A stretch of 64,000 bases of DNA from Leptospira paudalimensis (lineage in GTDB: Bacteria; Spirochaetota; Leptospiria; Leptospirales; Leptospiraceae), in the NCBI RefSeq assembly GCF_026151345.1, contig NZ_JAMQPR010000001.1, forward strand, positions 2,800,676 to 2,864,675. Reading direction: 5' to 3'. Positions 27,847 through 36,427 of this stretch are shown piece by piece (position 1 is the first letter of the stretch; each line of letters starts with the position of its first letter). The notes below the pieces were generated by a model that worked only from the letters and a program-made list of their open reading frames with translations, did not search any database and was not told the origin of the DNA. The position numbers and the translations under genes are program-made.

Positions 27847-28217
27847 TCGATAGGTTCCACAGCAAATCTTTCCAGAAGTTCCAAAGGAATGATTTCTAAT
27901 GCTCGTTTGTGGGTTGATTCTAAAAAAACCTTAGGAGCTACTCCGTTTCGATATGCCTCGAGCCACCTAGAGGCACATAAACACCACCTTTCCCCGGGTT
28001 TCACACCAGGGAATGCGTATTCAGGCCAGGGAGTGATGAGATCATTTCCAGATTCTTTTTGAGAAATTAAAAAGTCTTCCGTTGCCAATACACAAACGGT
28101 ATGAGAACCAAAGTCCTCATCGGAAGTATTACAACACCCATCCCTAAAAAATCCAGTCAAAGGATCTGTAGAACATGGTAAAAGAGGTCCGCCGAGTACA
28201 TTGAGAGATTCATCCAT
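27843..28217 (-). CDS. DUF2237 family protein
   Basis: 124 residues, a small soluble protein. Family landmarks are NVLGGPLLPCSTDPLTGFFRDG, CCNTSDEDFGSHTVC, VLATEDFLISQKESGNDL and PGERWCLCASRWLEAY, ending in ALEIIPLELLERFA. Conserved Cys and Asp residues suggest a metal or thiol site, but no function is known for DUF2237. The ATG at 28217 is preceded by a 150-base stretch that carries a good promoter and a terminator-like hairpin, so expression may be attenuated. Its 3' end overlaps the convergent phospholipase-like gene. Confidence 0.85.
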   Translation of the reverse strand: MDESLNVLGGPLLPCSTDPLTGFFRDGCCNTSDEDFGSHTVCVLATEDFLISQKESGNDLITPWPEYAFPGVKPGERWCLCASRWLEAYRNGVAPKVFLESTHKRALEIIPLELLERFAVEPID

Positions 28218-28285
28218 TTTGATACCAAATGTATAGGAATCTATAGAAGACAGGTGAGGAAAGTTGTTTCTATCACTAAGATCGG

Positions 28286-28375
28286 AAAAAAGAAGGGGGT
28301 TTGCACCCCCACAGTACGACCAAAAGGTCTTGGAAAGCCCATAGCCATACTACTATACATCTATTTACTTGTCAA
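28286..28375 (-). promoter_or_regulatory. Promoter plus hairpins: candidate small RNA or attenuator leader
   Basis: On the minus strand a -35 TTGACA (28375-28370) and a -10 TAGTAT (28352-28347) are 17 bases apart. A transcript starting near 28340 would run through a hairpin GACC-TTTT-GGTC and then GGGGG-TGCAAA-CCCCC (28310-28295), followed by TTCTTTTTT. That gives either a very short RNA of about 55 nt or a leader with a built-in terminator, 69 bases before the DUF2237 start. The same hairpin could also end the M23 gene whose stop is just upstream. Which of these is true is open. Confidence 0.5.
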
Positions 28376-28379
28376 ACGA

Positions 28380-29582
28380 TTACGCACTAACTTGAAAGAA
28401 AAATACTTTTTTTTCGACACCATTTACTTTCACAACCATCTTCCATTTTCCAATAAAATTTGGGTGCCTTGGGATTTCGAAATAACGAAATTCAACCGCG
28501 CCTTCATTCTGTGAGAACCATTTCAAATAATATGGTTCGACTTTATCACCTTCGATTGTCAGTAAAAATTCTATTTGATTTCGAGTTGGTTTTAAAAATT
28601 CCAATTGTAATGCATAACGGTCACCCAACCGGAAATTCGTATCATTACATTGAGTTAACAATTCTTTTCCGTTAGATTTACATAACAAGATATCTTCTTC
28701 CAATAAATCCGTTTTTGGTGGGTCAATCCCTTGTCTAGGTTTCCAATACAGATAATACGGAGATAATGTTTCGTGATCGTTATATTGGGTTCGAAAAGAG
28801 GTGGGGAGTGTTATAATTTGAGAATCTTTTGTTGGTTTATGAACTTCAAAATGCAAATGAGGTCCTTGCGAATAACCAGTATTACCCGAATAACCAATCA
28901 ATTGTCCTTCATCCACTTGGTCTCCAACATTTACAATCACTCCGTCTTTCTTTAAATGAGCATAGTTACCGATGGTCCCATCATCATGTTGGATCATTAC
29001 ATAATTTGCTTTTGACAATAAATCTTTTCTAACTCCTCCTTCTGAATATTTTTTCACAAGAGATACAACAATACCTTTTCTTGCTGCATGAATTGGAGTG
29101 CCAATGGGCAAAGAAAAATCTAATGAATACTTTAAATTACCCGAATGAGTGAATCCTCCGTTGTATCCTTGTCCAATTCTTGCACGAATTCCACTTGGAA
29201 ATGGCAAAGAATAAGAATATGCATCATCATGTTTGGCATCCCAATCTCCCACATTCACCGTGATAGAATAGGAATAAAAGAAAGACTTTGTTACATCTTC
29301 GATCTTTAGGTTTGTCACAAAAATTGGATCTGCACCTCTAAGGACAAAAAATTTGGGGAACACTTGATCCGAACTCATATTTTTGAGAGAAATATTGATT
29401 GTGACTGACTTTATTGCGGAAAGGTTCGGATCTTTATTTTTTAAATACAGTTCATAACCATATTCAGTTGGAACAAGGATTGTACATGTATTTTCAACGA
29501 TACAAGATTCTTCTCCAATCATTTCAGGCGCAGAAACAATTGGCATTGTAATCAAACAAAATAATAATATTAACTTTTTCAC
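28380..29582 (-). CDS. M23 family (LytM-type) metallopeptidase, second of a tandem pair
   Basis: 400 residues from a GTG at 29582 that overlaps the stop of the gene before it (GTGA) and begins a clear signal peptide (KKLILLFCLITMPIVSA). The frame extends upstream to 29651, but that would hide the signal. The LytM fold is in the middle: HSGNLKYSLDFSLPIG (zinc His and Asp), GTIGNYAHLKKDG, and PHLHFEVHKP (catalytic and zinc His). These enzymes cut peptidoglycan cross-bridges or act as amidase activators; all zinc ligands seem present. N- and C-terminal beta regions flank the domain and resemble those of the neighbour at 29579. Confidence 0.9.
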   Translation of the reverse strand: MKKLILLFCLITMPIVSAPEMIGEESCIVENTCTILVPTEYGYELYLKNKDPNLSAIKSVTINISLKNMSSDQVFPKFFVLRGADPIFVTNLKIEDVTKSFFYSYSITVNVGDWDAKHDDAYSYSLPFPSGIRARIGQGYNGGFTHSGNLKYSLDFSLPIGTPIHAARKGIVVSLVKKYSEGGVRKDLLSKANYVMIQHDDGTIGNYAHLKKDGVIVNVGDQVDEGQLIGYSGNTGYSQGPHLHFEVHKPTKDSQIITLPTSFRTQYNDHETLSPYYLYWKPRQGIDPPKTDLLEEDILLCKSNGKELLTQCNDTNFRLGDRYALQLEFLKPTRNQIEFLLTIEGDKVEPYYLKWFSQNEGAVEFRYFEIPRHPNFIGKWKMVVKVNGVEKKVFFFQVSA

Positions 29583-30784
29583 TTTAAACTCGTTACCTGA
29601 AATTCCATTTTCTTTTGGGTAATATGGTTTACCGATACAGTGAGGTTCCATTCACCATCTAAAGGTTCCTGAAACTCTTGGATGGGAATCATGAATGAGG
29701 TCCACCATTCTTCTTTTTTAGAATCCCAAGTATATTCGTAAACTATGTTACTATCTTTTTTACGCAAATACAATTGAAAAGTATAAAGATCGGGTCTTAA
29801 AATTGGGAGTGTTATCAAGATAGGTTTCAGTTTCGAAAATACGTTTTGGTTACAAAGACTATCTTCGATTACCTCTGAATTTTCACATAAATAAATCCCT
29901 TCTGGGTCAACTAACTTCTTTTCAAGTGGGGTACCAGATTCCCGTCGCCAAACAAGAGATCCCTCCGAAAGGATTTCTCCATCTGATATCTGGGTTTTAA
30001 ATTTTGTTGGGATTGTCTTTTTTCTCAATGTATTTGTTGGTTGGTATACTTCAAAATGAAGGTGTGGTCCTTCACTGTATCCTGTACTCCCCGCATAACC
30101 AAGGAAAGTTCCTATATCCACATGTTGTCCTCGTTTGACAACCACACCCATATATCGTAAATGGGCATACTCGGCAATGGTTCCGTCATCATGAAGAATC
30201 TTTACAAAATTTGCAGATTGTTTGTATTTTGGATCAAATCCACCTTCATTATTTTTTTCTTCGGTATCAATTACCGTTCCAGGTCTTGCAGCCATAACCA
30301 TATCATCTTCTTTTAGTCCAAAATCAATAGAATACCGATTATCTCCCGAATGGCTTTTTTTCCCATGATAGGCTTGGAAAACTCGAACCTTTAGTTTTGA
30401 GTCAAAAGGGAGTTCATAAATATAACTTGAATTATGTGTTACATGAAAATTTCCCAAAATCCACTTATAATGTATTTTATAGGAAATCTTTTTTCGCCGA
30501 TTAATCGTTTTTAAATGGAATAATTTAACTCTCTTTTTCCCTTTCAAAATTGTGACCAGAGGCAAAGGGACTGAACTTTTCATATTTTTGTATAAAGCAT
30601 TCACAGAGATTGATGTTTCGGTAACGTTAGTTGCAATCTTATTTTGAAAATAAACATCAACACCACTTCGATTCGGCTCAAAGTCTACACATACTCGATT
30701 CATAGAACAATAGGAAAGTGGTTCATTGGCAAATAACAATCCTAAGGGTAACAAAACCACTATCGAAAATAAGCCGAATCTCAT
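29579..30784 (-). CDS. M23 family (LytM-type) metallopeptidase, first of a tandem pair
   Basis: 401 residues. The signal peptide (about 1-20) ends LLFANEP. The LytM domain has KSHSGDNRYSIDFGL, KILHDDGTIAEYAHLRYMG and GYSEGPHLHFEVYQPT, so the zinc ligands (His, Asp, His) and the second active-site His are kept. It is probably a periplasmic peptidoglycan endopeptidase. The next gene is a diverged paralog with the same domain order (beta N-domain, LytM, beta C-domain), and its GTG start overlaps this stop. It is divergent from the GST-fold gene across 100 bases. Confidence 0.92.
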   Translation of the reverse strand: MRFGLFSIVVLLPLGLLFANEPLSYCSMNRVCVDFEPNRSGVDVYFQNKIATNVTETSISVNALYKNMKSSVPLPLVTILKGKKRVKLFHLKTINRRKKISYKIHYKWILGNFHVTHNSSYIYELPFDSKLKVRVFQAYHGKKSHSGDNRYSIDFGLKEDDMVMAARPGTVIDTEEKNNEGGFDPKYKQSANFVKILHDDGTIAEYAHLRYMGVVVKRGQHVDIGTFLGYAGSTGYSEGPHLHFEVYQPTNTLRKKTIPTKFKTQISDGEILSEGSLVWRRESGTPLEKKLVDPEGIYLCENSEVIEDSLCNQNVFSKLKPILITLPILRPDLYTFQLYLRKKDSNIVYEYTWDSKKEEWWTSFMIPIQEFQEPLDGEWNLTVSVNHITQKKMEFQVTSLK

Positions 30785-30884
30785 AATGATGGAATCAGAT
30801 TATAGAAAAGAACAGTTTCGACAATCTATTTTCCGAGTTAAAAACATAGTTGCATAAAGAATTATTTTTTATGAAAGTCGACAG

Positions 30885-31622
30885 ATGAGTGCAAAGCTTT
30901 ATACGTTTCCGATCTCTCACTTCTCCGAAAAAGCAAGATGGGGTCTCGACTTAGCAAACTATCCCTATTTGTTAAACCCATTAGTTCCTGGACAACACAT
31001 CCAAACCTTAAAACCACTTGTGAATGATTTGTATGTTCCCGTTTTAGAAACTGATTCTGGTATTGTCCAAGGTTCGGGACATATTTTAGATCTAGTCGAA
31101 GAAAAAGCCTTTGGCTCCAAATCATCTGAAGAAGAAAAACAGATGGAAGAATCAATCGATACAAAAATTGGAAAAAGCCTTCAGACTCTCTTATACCATT
31201 TTATCCTAGATTATCCAGAAATTGTTGGGAAACTTTTTTTACTCAAACCAGCACAACTTTCTGATACTGTCCCACCACCCGAACATTTTGAATTGATTGC
31301 ATTATCACTGAAACGCAGATATAAAATTACTCCTAAAAATATTGATGCCGTAAAACTTGCCTTAGATGAATGTGCGAAAGAACTCATCGGAGTTTATAAA
31401 ACAAAAAAGTTTTTTAATGGAAAATCATTTGGCAGAGTTGACTTAACAATTGCTAGTTTAATGGGAATGCTCGTGGAGCCGAAAGAATCCCCTGCTTATC
31501 CATGGTTTACTTCAGTTACAATGCCAGATGCGTACATACAGTGGAAAAAAGACCTTGGATATGATTTTTTGTTTGATAAGATTAAGGAATTTTACAAAGA
31601 CTTTCGGATCCAGTCCAAATAA
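30885..31622 (+). CDS. Glutathione S-transferase-fold protein
   Basis: 245 residues. The N-terminal thioredoxin-like part reads KLYTFPISHFSEKARWGLDL, then VPVLETDSGIVQGSGHILDLVEE, matching the GST motif with cis-Pro and the Ser-equivalent glutathione site (here Gly-Ser-Gly). A helical C-terminal domain follows (about 85-245). No Cys is at the usual active site (SHFSEKARW), so it may be a Ser-type GST or a binding protein. Cytosolic. Substrate is unknown. The last 31 bases overlap the convergent cutA gene. Confidence 0.75.
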   Translation: MSAKLYTFPISHFSEKARWGLDLANYPYLLNPLVPGQHIQTLKPLVNDLYVPVLETDSGIVQGSGHILDLVEEKAFGSKSSEEEKQMEESIDTKIGKSLQTLLYHFILDYPEIVGKLFLLKPAQLSDTVPPPEHFELIALSLKRRYKITPKNIDAVKLALDECAKELIGVYKTKKFFNGKSFGRVDLTIASLMGMLVEPKESPAYPWFTSVTMPDAYIQWKKDLGYDFLFDKIKEFYKDFRIQSK

Positions 31623-31915
31623 TTTGGATTCCCTTTTAGAATCGGCCAACCAACAATGCAGGGTGTTTCATAAGAATGTAATTCTCTTATCCTCTGCATC
31701 AGTGGTTCTGATTTTTCCATAGTTGTTTTCAATAAACAGACTACTTCTGTTGATTCCTCTAGTTGTTCATTCCAGACATAAATCGATTCCATTTGATCAA
31801 TGAGATTTGCGCATGCTGCTAGTTTTTCAGTTACAAGAATCTTTGCCGTCTCTTTTGCTTCCACTTTAGAGGGAAAAGTGGTATAAACTGTTACATATTC
31901 AATTTCAATTTCCAT
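31592..31915 (-). CDS. cutA: Divalent cation tolerance protein CutA
   Basis: 107 residues, the normal length. CutA1 is a small trimeric ferredoxin-like protein implicated in copper and divalent cation tolerance; its precise role is unsettled. Landmarks are VTVYTTFPSKVEAKETAKIL, KLAACANLIDQMESIYVWN, EVVCLLKTT, and HSYETPCIVGWPI, with the family Tyr and Cys/Glu pockets. It overlaps the convergent GST gene by 31 bases, which leaves little room for a separate terminator. Confidence 0.92.
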   Translation of the reverse strand: MEIEIEYVTVYTTFPSKVEAKETAKILVTEKLAACANLIDQMESIYVWNEQLEESTEVVCLLKTTMEKSEPLMQRIRELHSYETPCIVGWPILKGNPNYLDWIRKSL

Positions 31916-31966
31916 AAATAATATTTCCTACTTGCCCTTTCTATCCAATGCTTATGATTTTGCTTT

Positions 31967-32755
31967 ATGAATCTTCGCAATTTCAAATCCACATTACTCA
32001 TCCTAAGCATTTGTCTCCCACTATTTTCCGAATCATTAAATCCACCTGTTATCACATCCACAAGCCAACTCCAACCCAAAACCAAAAAGTACATCCCGGT
32101 CTTTGCCATGGATGGAAAACTAAAAACAAGTTGGGTAGAAGGAGCAGAAGGAGAGGGATTAGGTGAATCCCTCCAATTCAAATACAAAACTCCAATCAAT
32201 TTCAGATCACTTTCCATTTATAATGGGTTTGGTGATCCGAAACTATGGGCTGCCAACAACCGAATCAAAAAATTAAAAGTTACGACGGAAAGTGGAATCG
32301 AAGAAGTGGTCACCTTAAAAGATTCACTCTCAAGACAAGTGGTAGAATTCAAAAACGAGATTCGAGCCAAAGAAATTTCCTTAACGATCCAAGAAGTATA
32401 CAAAGGAACCAACGCAGAAAACACAGCCATTGCAGAAGTGATGTTTGATTCAGAACAAGCTGGATCAGCATTAGTGCCACCTAAGAATACATGGGCAATT
32501 GGAAAATGGAAAACGAAATCCAACATAGCAAGAATCCAACTTCATAATGATGGAACTTGTGAAATGGGATATGAAACTGCAAAAATGTTATGTACTTGGA
32601 CAGAAAAAGGTGACAAAGTCATTGTTAGCCTAGAAGCAACTTTACCTCTAACCAATACTGATATTTTGGAAATCAAACGTAGAGGGAATGCCACTGACCC
32701 AGTAATTGAAATCAATGGTAAACATGAATTTGTTCTCAACAGAGATGAAGTTTAA
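31967..32755 (+). CDS. Exported discoidin-like (NADase-type glycan-binding) domain protein
   Basis: 262 residues. The signal peptide is about 1-21 (LLILSICLPLFSES). Residues about 35-150 form a jelly-roll binding domain: KYIPVFAMDGKLKTSWVEG, GLGESLQFKYKTPINFRSL, and NGFGDPKLWAANNRIKKLK. This is the discoidin-type pattern seen in proteins named NADase-type glycan-binding. A second beta domain (about 165-262) has WAIGKWKTKSNIARIQLHNDG, a two-Cys lipocalin-like strand set. It probably binds carbohydrate or a cell-surface ligand outside the inner membrane. Its 3' end overlaps the convergent ATP-grasp gene by 4 bases. Confidence 0.75.
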   Translation: MNLRNFKSTLLILSICLPLFSESLNPPVITSTSQLQPKTKKYIPVFAMDGKLKTSWVEGAEGEGLGESLQFKYKTPINFRSLSIYNGFGDPKLWAANNRIKKLKVTTESGIEEVVTLKDSLSRQVVEFKNEIRAKEISLTIQEVYKGTNAENTAIAEVMFDSEQAGSALVPPKNTWAIGKWKTKSNIARIQLHNDGTCEMGYETAKMLCTWTEKGDKVIVSLEATLPLTNTDILEIKRRGNATDPVIEINGKHEFVLNRDEV

Positions 32756-33924
32756 ACAGAATCTCCCAAACTTCCTTCGGTCCATGTAGACCAAATGGAT
32801 TCAACCACAGTAGATTCTTTATCTGCTGTGGTTTCAAAATACAAGACAGCATTTTGGTAAGCTTTTCCAGTTAAATCTCGAACAGGTGTGAGTAGAACCA
32901 AATCACAATTTAGATCAGTTTCTAATTTCTTCAGTAATTCCCATTCTTTAAGTTTTCCTTGTTTCGGATAAGGTAAGATGAGTAGTCCACTGACTGTTTC
33001 CGATTTCACATTTCTTTTTTTGCGAACTTCCCATAAAATGCGCCCTATCGAATAACGAAAATTAAATTCTGAGACAGGTTGCACAACAGTAAGTCCATCA
33101 TCTCTATACAAAAAACCATCAATTGCACAAGGCCCTGTATATTCACTAGGGATGAGATTCTTCAAGTCTTTGATTAGATCATATACTTTCGGAAGGAACA
33201 AGGATTCATATCCACTAGGATTGCCACCAATACGAATCCCTCTGAAACCACCATCAGGATCTATCCACATGTTTGTGGCTGTTAGATAAAAGAACTCACT
33301 CTCTTTCACATCCCAAAGTGTGGAAAAATCAAAAAAACGAGACTCTCCCACCCACTCTTCACATACGATCGGATAACCAAATAAACGTTTATTGACTTGA
33401 GAGAGTTTCCAGGAATCAGATTGTGTTTTGAAAATGATATGATTGCGACCTGCAAGTCCAAATTCGCTTTTTAAAACCACAGGTAATTTTGCCTCTTCCA
33501 AATCGGCAAACAGATGTTCTTCGGATGAAATCAATTTGGCAGGAAGTGGGGAGTGGTTTTTGCGAAAGTCAAGTTGGGTGACCTTAGAATTTAGATACCT
33601 AACCATTTCCAATTGAATCGGATCAACTACAAGTTCACCATCTTCCCAAACATGACGCCTACCCCATTCGACAAGTGTTACTTCTTGTAACAAAGACCCA
33701 ACTTGCGTTGGCACACCTGGAGTGAATCCTTTTTCTTTCCAATGTGAATACAATTCATCAGAAGGAAGTTCTTCAACAAGGATATAGTCCTCTTCGTTTG
33801 AGATGGGGAAAAATAGTTTCTCCAAACAACGATTCCTCCTCTTAAGCGAGGAATCTAAATTGAGAGGAGGTGAATGGAGTTTATACTCAAATAATGAGTC
33901 TAAGTAATATAACTTTGGCACCAA
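32752..33924 (-). CDS. ATP-grasp superfamily protein
   Basis: 390 residues. Residues about 130-300 carry ATP-grasp signs: VVLKSEFGLAGRNHIIF (glycine loop with K152), IVCEEWV (adenine hinge), GPCAIDGFLY, and SEFNFRYSIGR (E286, N288 and R290, the Mg/phosphate set). Such enzymes form amide or thioester bonds by an acyl-phosphate. The start is unusual: TTG at 33924 directly follows the TGA of the gene before it, with GTG next (33921), so translation is probably coupled. The partner gene is a DegT-fold protein lacking the catalytic lysine. The product of the pair is unknown. Confidence 0.72.
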   Translation of the reverse strand: MVPKLYYLDSLFEYKLHSPPLNLDSSLKRRNRCLEKLFFPISNEEDYILVEELPSDELYSHWKEKGFTPGVPTQVGSLLQEVTLVEWGRRHVWEDGELVVDPIQLEMVRYLNSKVTQLDFRKNHSPLPAKLISSEEHLFADLEEAKLPVVLKSEFGLAGRNHIIFKTQSDSWKLSQVNKRLFGYPIVCEEWVGESRFFDFSTLWDVKESEFFYLTATNMWIDPDGGFRGIRIGGNPSGYESLFLPKVYDLIKDLKNLIPSEYTGPCAIDGFLYRDDGLTVVQPVSEFNFRYSIGRILWEVRKKRNVKSETVSGLLILPYPKQGKLKEWELLKKLETDLNCDLVLLTPVRDLTGKAYQNAVLYFETTADKESTVVESIWSTWTEGSLGDSV

Positions 33925-35019
33925 TCAATAGATACGTCGGATGGCGGTTGCAATCCTTTGCACATTATCTTTTGTTAGGTTAGGATAAATCGGGATACAA
34001 TGCCCTCTTTGGAATAACCTTTCAGCATTTGGGTATTCTAAGTGGTTCTCTTCCAATACACGGTGAAGCGGTTCTTCTACTGTCCTTTGAGTTCCAATAT
34101 GAATTGATTTGAAGTATCTTTGGATTTCTTCATAATTTTGGCCAGAGACAACAATTGGAAACCTTTGGAATGTATCTTCGTTTGGATTTTGGAAAAAAGT
34201 TTCGAGTCTTGAGTTCTGTACAGCTTGCAAGTACGCGGAAGCAATTTTTTTCTTACGTTCTAAAATCACACCAAGTTTTGACAATTGTTCGATTCCAAGT
34301 GCAGCTTGGTAATCCACCAAATTATAATCATATTTTGGTTCACCAAAGTTACGTTTGGCGGATGATCCAGACTTATAAGATTTCACAACATTCGCTAATT
34401 GACTCTCTGCTGTAATGATCATCGCACCATTACCTGTTGTGATGATATTCTCAGCACTGAGTCCGCAGATTGCGATTTTGGTTTGTTTTCCAACAGTGAT
34501 GGTTTCGGAAGTTGCACCAATCGCTTCGGTGAAGTCTTCAATCACTTCCAACCCTTCGATGGAATAATCAGTGATTCGGATAAGGGAACCAAAACTATGA
34601 TCGAACAAAGCAAACTTTGCACCCGATTCATTTTTTTTGCGTAAAAATTCTTCTGGGCATGGGTGAAATGAATTTCGTTTTAAATCCAAAATCACCGGTT
34701 TTGCTTGGATTAAAAAAATCGCATCCAAAGCAGAAATTGGTGCATAACTTGATAACAAAACAGAATCACCCGCTTTTACACCTAACCCAAGTAAAGCGAG
34801 ATGATAAGCAGAAGTTAAGGAATTGGAGGAAATGGCGTATTTGATTTTGAATGTATGGCAAAATGTTTTTTCAAAACGTTCTACAATTTCACCAGTGGAA
34901 AGATGTTCTTCCACGAGACATTCTAAAACACCTTTCAGATCTTCTCTCGAAAGGGTAGGTTTGAAGAATTCGATGTTTTTTTCTTTTCGAATCGGTCTTT
35001 GTATTGTTTCGGTGCTCAT
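33925..35019 (-). CDS. DegT/DnrJ/EryC1/StrS-fold protein lacking the PLP lysine
   Basis: 364 residues. The fold is clear: FFKPTLSREDLKGVLECL, HLSTGEIVERFEKTF, SSNSLTSAYHLALLGLGV, VLLSSYAPISALDAIFL, VIEDFTEAIGA with the PLP Asp (D162), and NFGEPKYDYNLVDYQAALGIEQL. In family members a lysine sits 3-4 residues before (T/C)xGEGG; here the stretch is LSAENIITTGNGAMI, with Glu190/Asn191 in that place and no nearby Lys or His. Normal transamination is therefore unlikely. It may be a dehydratase-like or non-catalytic PLP protein. It is coupled to the ATP-grasp gene downstream. AAAGGAGTG-type ribosome binding signal AGGAGTG precedes the ATG. Confidence 0.82.
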   Translation of the reverse strand: MSTETIQRPIRKEKNIEFFKPTLSREDLKGVLECLVEEHLSTGEIVERFEKTFCHTFKIKYAISSNSLTSAYHLALLGLGVKAGDSVLLSSYAPISALDAIFLIQAKPVILDLKRNSFHPCPEEFLRKKNESGAKFALFDHSFGSLIRITDYSIEGLEVIEDFTEAIGATSETITVGKQTKIAICGLSAENIITTGNGAMIITAESQLANVVKSYKSGSSAKRNFGEPKYDYNLVDYQAALGIEQLSKLGVILERKKKIASAYLQAVQNSRLETFFQNPNEDTFQRFPIVVSGQNYEEIQRYFKSIHIGTQRTVEEPLHRVLEENHLEYPNAERLFQRGHCIPIYPNLTKDNVQRIATAIRRIY

Positions 35020-35152
35020 CCAACAGCACTCCTCTTTATTATGTCACTTAAATACTCGATTTACGAATTATGTCACTTCATTTTTCGAAATGCGAACATA
35101 ATTTTAGAAAATCCAAGGAAAATTGGTTCTGAGTAGACAAAGTTCCCAAAAT

Positions 35153-36427
35153 ATGACCGAAACCATGGACCAAATTTACTCTTTATGGGCCGATCGACTG
35201 CGAAAGAACCAAGGGATTCGATCACTTATGGAAGACTTAGGCAAGGCCACTGGCCACCCAAATGAAATCCTACTGGGTGGAGGTAACCCCGCTCATATCA
35301 GAGAAGCCGAGGCGATTTTTGAAGAAACGTTTAGCAAATTGGCAAGAGACCCCATCCTTCGCTCTCTACTGGGAGATTACCAAGCACCGATTGGAAATGA
35401 CTCCTTTCGTGAATTGGCTGCTGACTATTTGTCTCCCCTCCTCCAATCAAAATTCAAAAAAGAGAACATTGCATTTTTTAATGGAAGCCAAAATGCCTAT
35501 TCCTTCCTTCTAAACCTCCATTCAGGTCCTATGGCAGATGGGAGTTTTAAAAAAATACTTTTGCCGGTTGTTCCAGAATACATTGGTTATGCGGACCAAT
35601 CCATTGCAGATAATGTTTTTTTAGCAAAACCACCAAACGTAGTAGTGACTGGGAAAAACCGTTTTCGTTATGAGTTAAACCAATCTACTTTTGATTTAAC
35701 CGATGTAGGTGTTTTAGCAATTTCCAGGCCAACCAATCCAACTGGAAATGTCCTTTCTCTGGAACATTTGGAGTGGATGGAAAAAAGTACCACAAAACAA
35801 AACATTCCCATCCTCATCGACCTTGCTTATGGAAATCCATTTCCAAATTTAATCGGAAGGGAACCAGCGATCCAATACAAAGAAGGACGAACCTTATCCC
35901 TTAGTTTTTCCAAAATCGGATTACCTGGAGTCAGATTTGGAATCGTAGTCTCAGATGTAGAGACAATTGATACCCTCTCCTCATTCGCCGCTGTCTCAAA
36001 CCTTGCGGTTGGAAATTTGGGAGTGTTTATGATGCAGATCCTTTTCCAAGAAAATGTATTACCCAAGTTATCTGAAAACATCTTACGTCCGTTTTATGAA
36101 GCAAAAGCTAAACTTGCACTCAACTTGTTCACAGAGGCATTTGAAAAAATGGGAGTTGAGTATGAAATCCATGAACCAATGGGAGGTTTTTTCCTCTGGA
36201 TTCGATTTCCATCACTCTCCATATCCAATCATGAATTGTATCACCTTTGTAAAGATAAACGGCTCTTCATTGTTTCAGGACATTATTTCTTTCCTGGATT
36301 AAACACTGATTTTTCGCATAAGAAAGAATGCATACGTTTGACATATTGCCGTAAGGAAGAAGAATTAGCCAGGGGAGCCCGAATCCTTGCAGAAATTGTG
36401 GTCTCTCACCAGGCGAAATCCAAATGA
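35153..36427 (+). CDS. Valine-pyruvate aminotransferase-like (AvtA family)
   Basis: 424 residues from the ATG at 35153. A TTG at 35123 with AAGGA before it is an alternative start. Fold-type I aminotransferase with AvtA signatures: GIRSLMEDLGKA, ILLGGGNPAHIRE near residues 30-50, ISRPTNPTGNVLS (PLP pocket), LIDLAYGNPFPN, the PLP lysine in LSFSKIGLPGVRFG, and the terminal Arg region CIRLTYCRK. AvtA exchanges the amino group between valine and pyruvate or alanine. The substrate here is by similarity only. The stop overlaps the next gene by 4 bases (ATGA). Confidence 0.8.
   Translation: MTETMDQIYSLWADRLRKNQGIRSLMEDLGKATGHPNEILLGGGNPAHIREAEAIFEETFSKLARDPILRSLLGDYQAPIGNDSFRELAADYLSPLLQSKFKKENIAFFNGSQNAYSFLLNLHSGPMADGSFKKILLPVVPEYIGYADQSIADNVFLAKPPNVVVTGKNRFRYELNQSTFDLTDVGVLAISRPTNPTGNVLSLEHLEWMEKSTTKQNIPILIDLAYGNPFPNLIGREPAIQYKEGRTLSLSFSKIGLPGVRFGIVVSDVETIDTLSSFAAVSNLAVGNLGVFMMQILFQENVLPKLSENILRPFYEAKAKLALNLFTEAFEKMGVEYEIHEPMGGFFLWIRFPSLSISNHELYHLCKDKRLFIVSGHYFFPGLNTDFSHKKECIRLTYCRKEEELARGARILAEIVVSHQAKSK

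Noticed and set aside
28295..28380. tRNA or SRP RNA in the hairpin-rich gap
   Set aside because: No cloverleaf, no T-loop GTTCRA box and no SRP Alu/S-domain core could be found.
28254..28514. An 86-codon + strand frame over the leader of DUF2237 and the end of the M23 gene
   Set aside because: It crosses the promoter and hairpins of the opposite strand and has no family signature.
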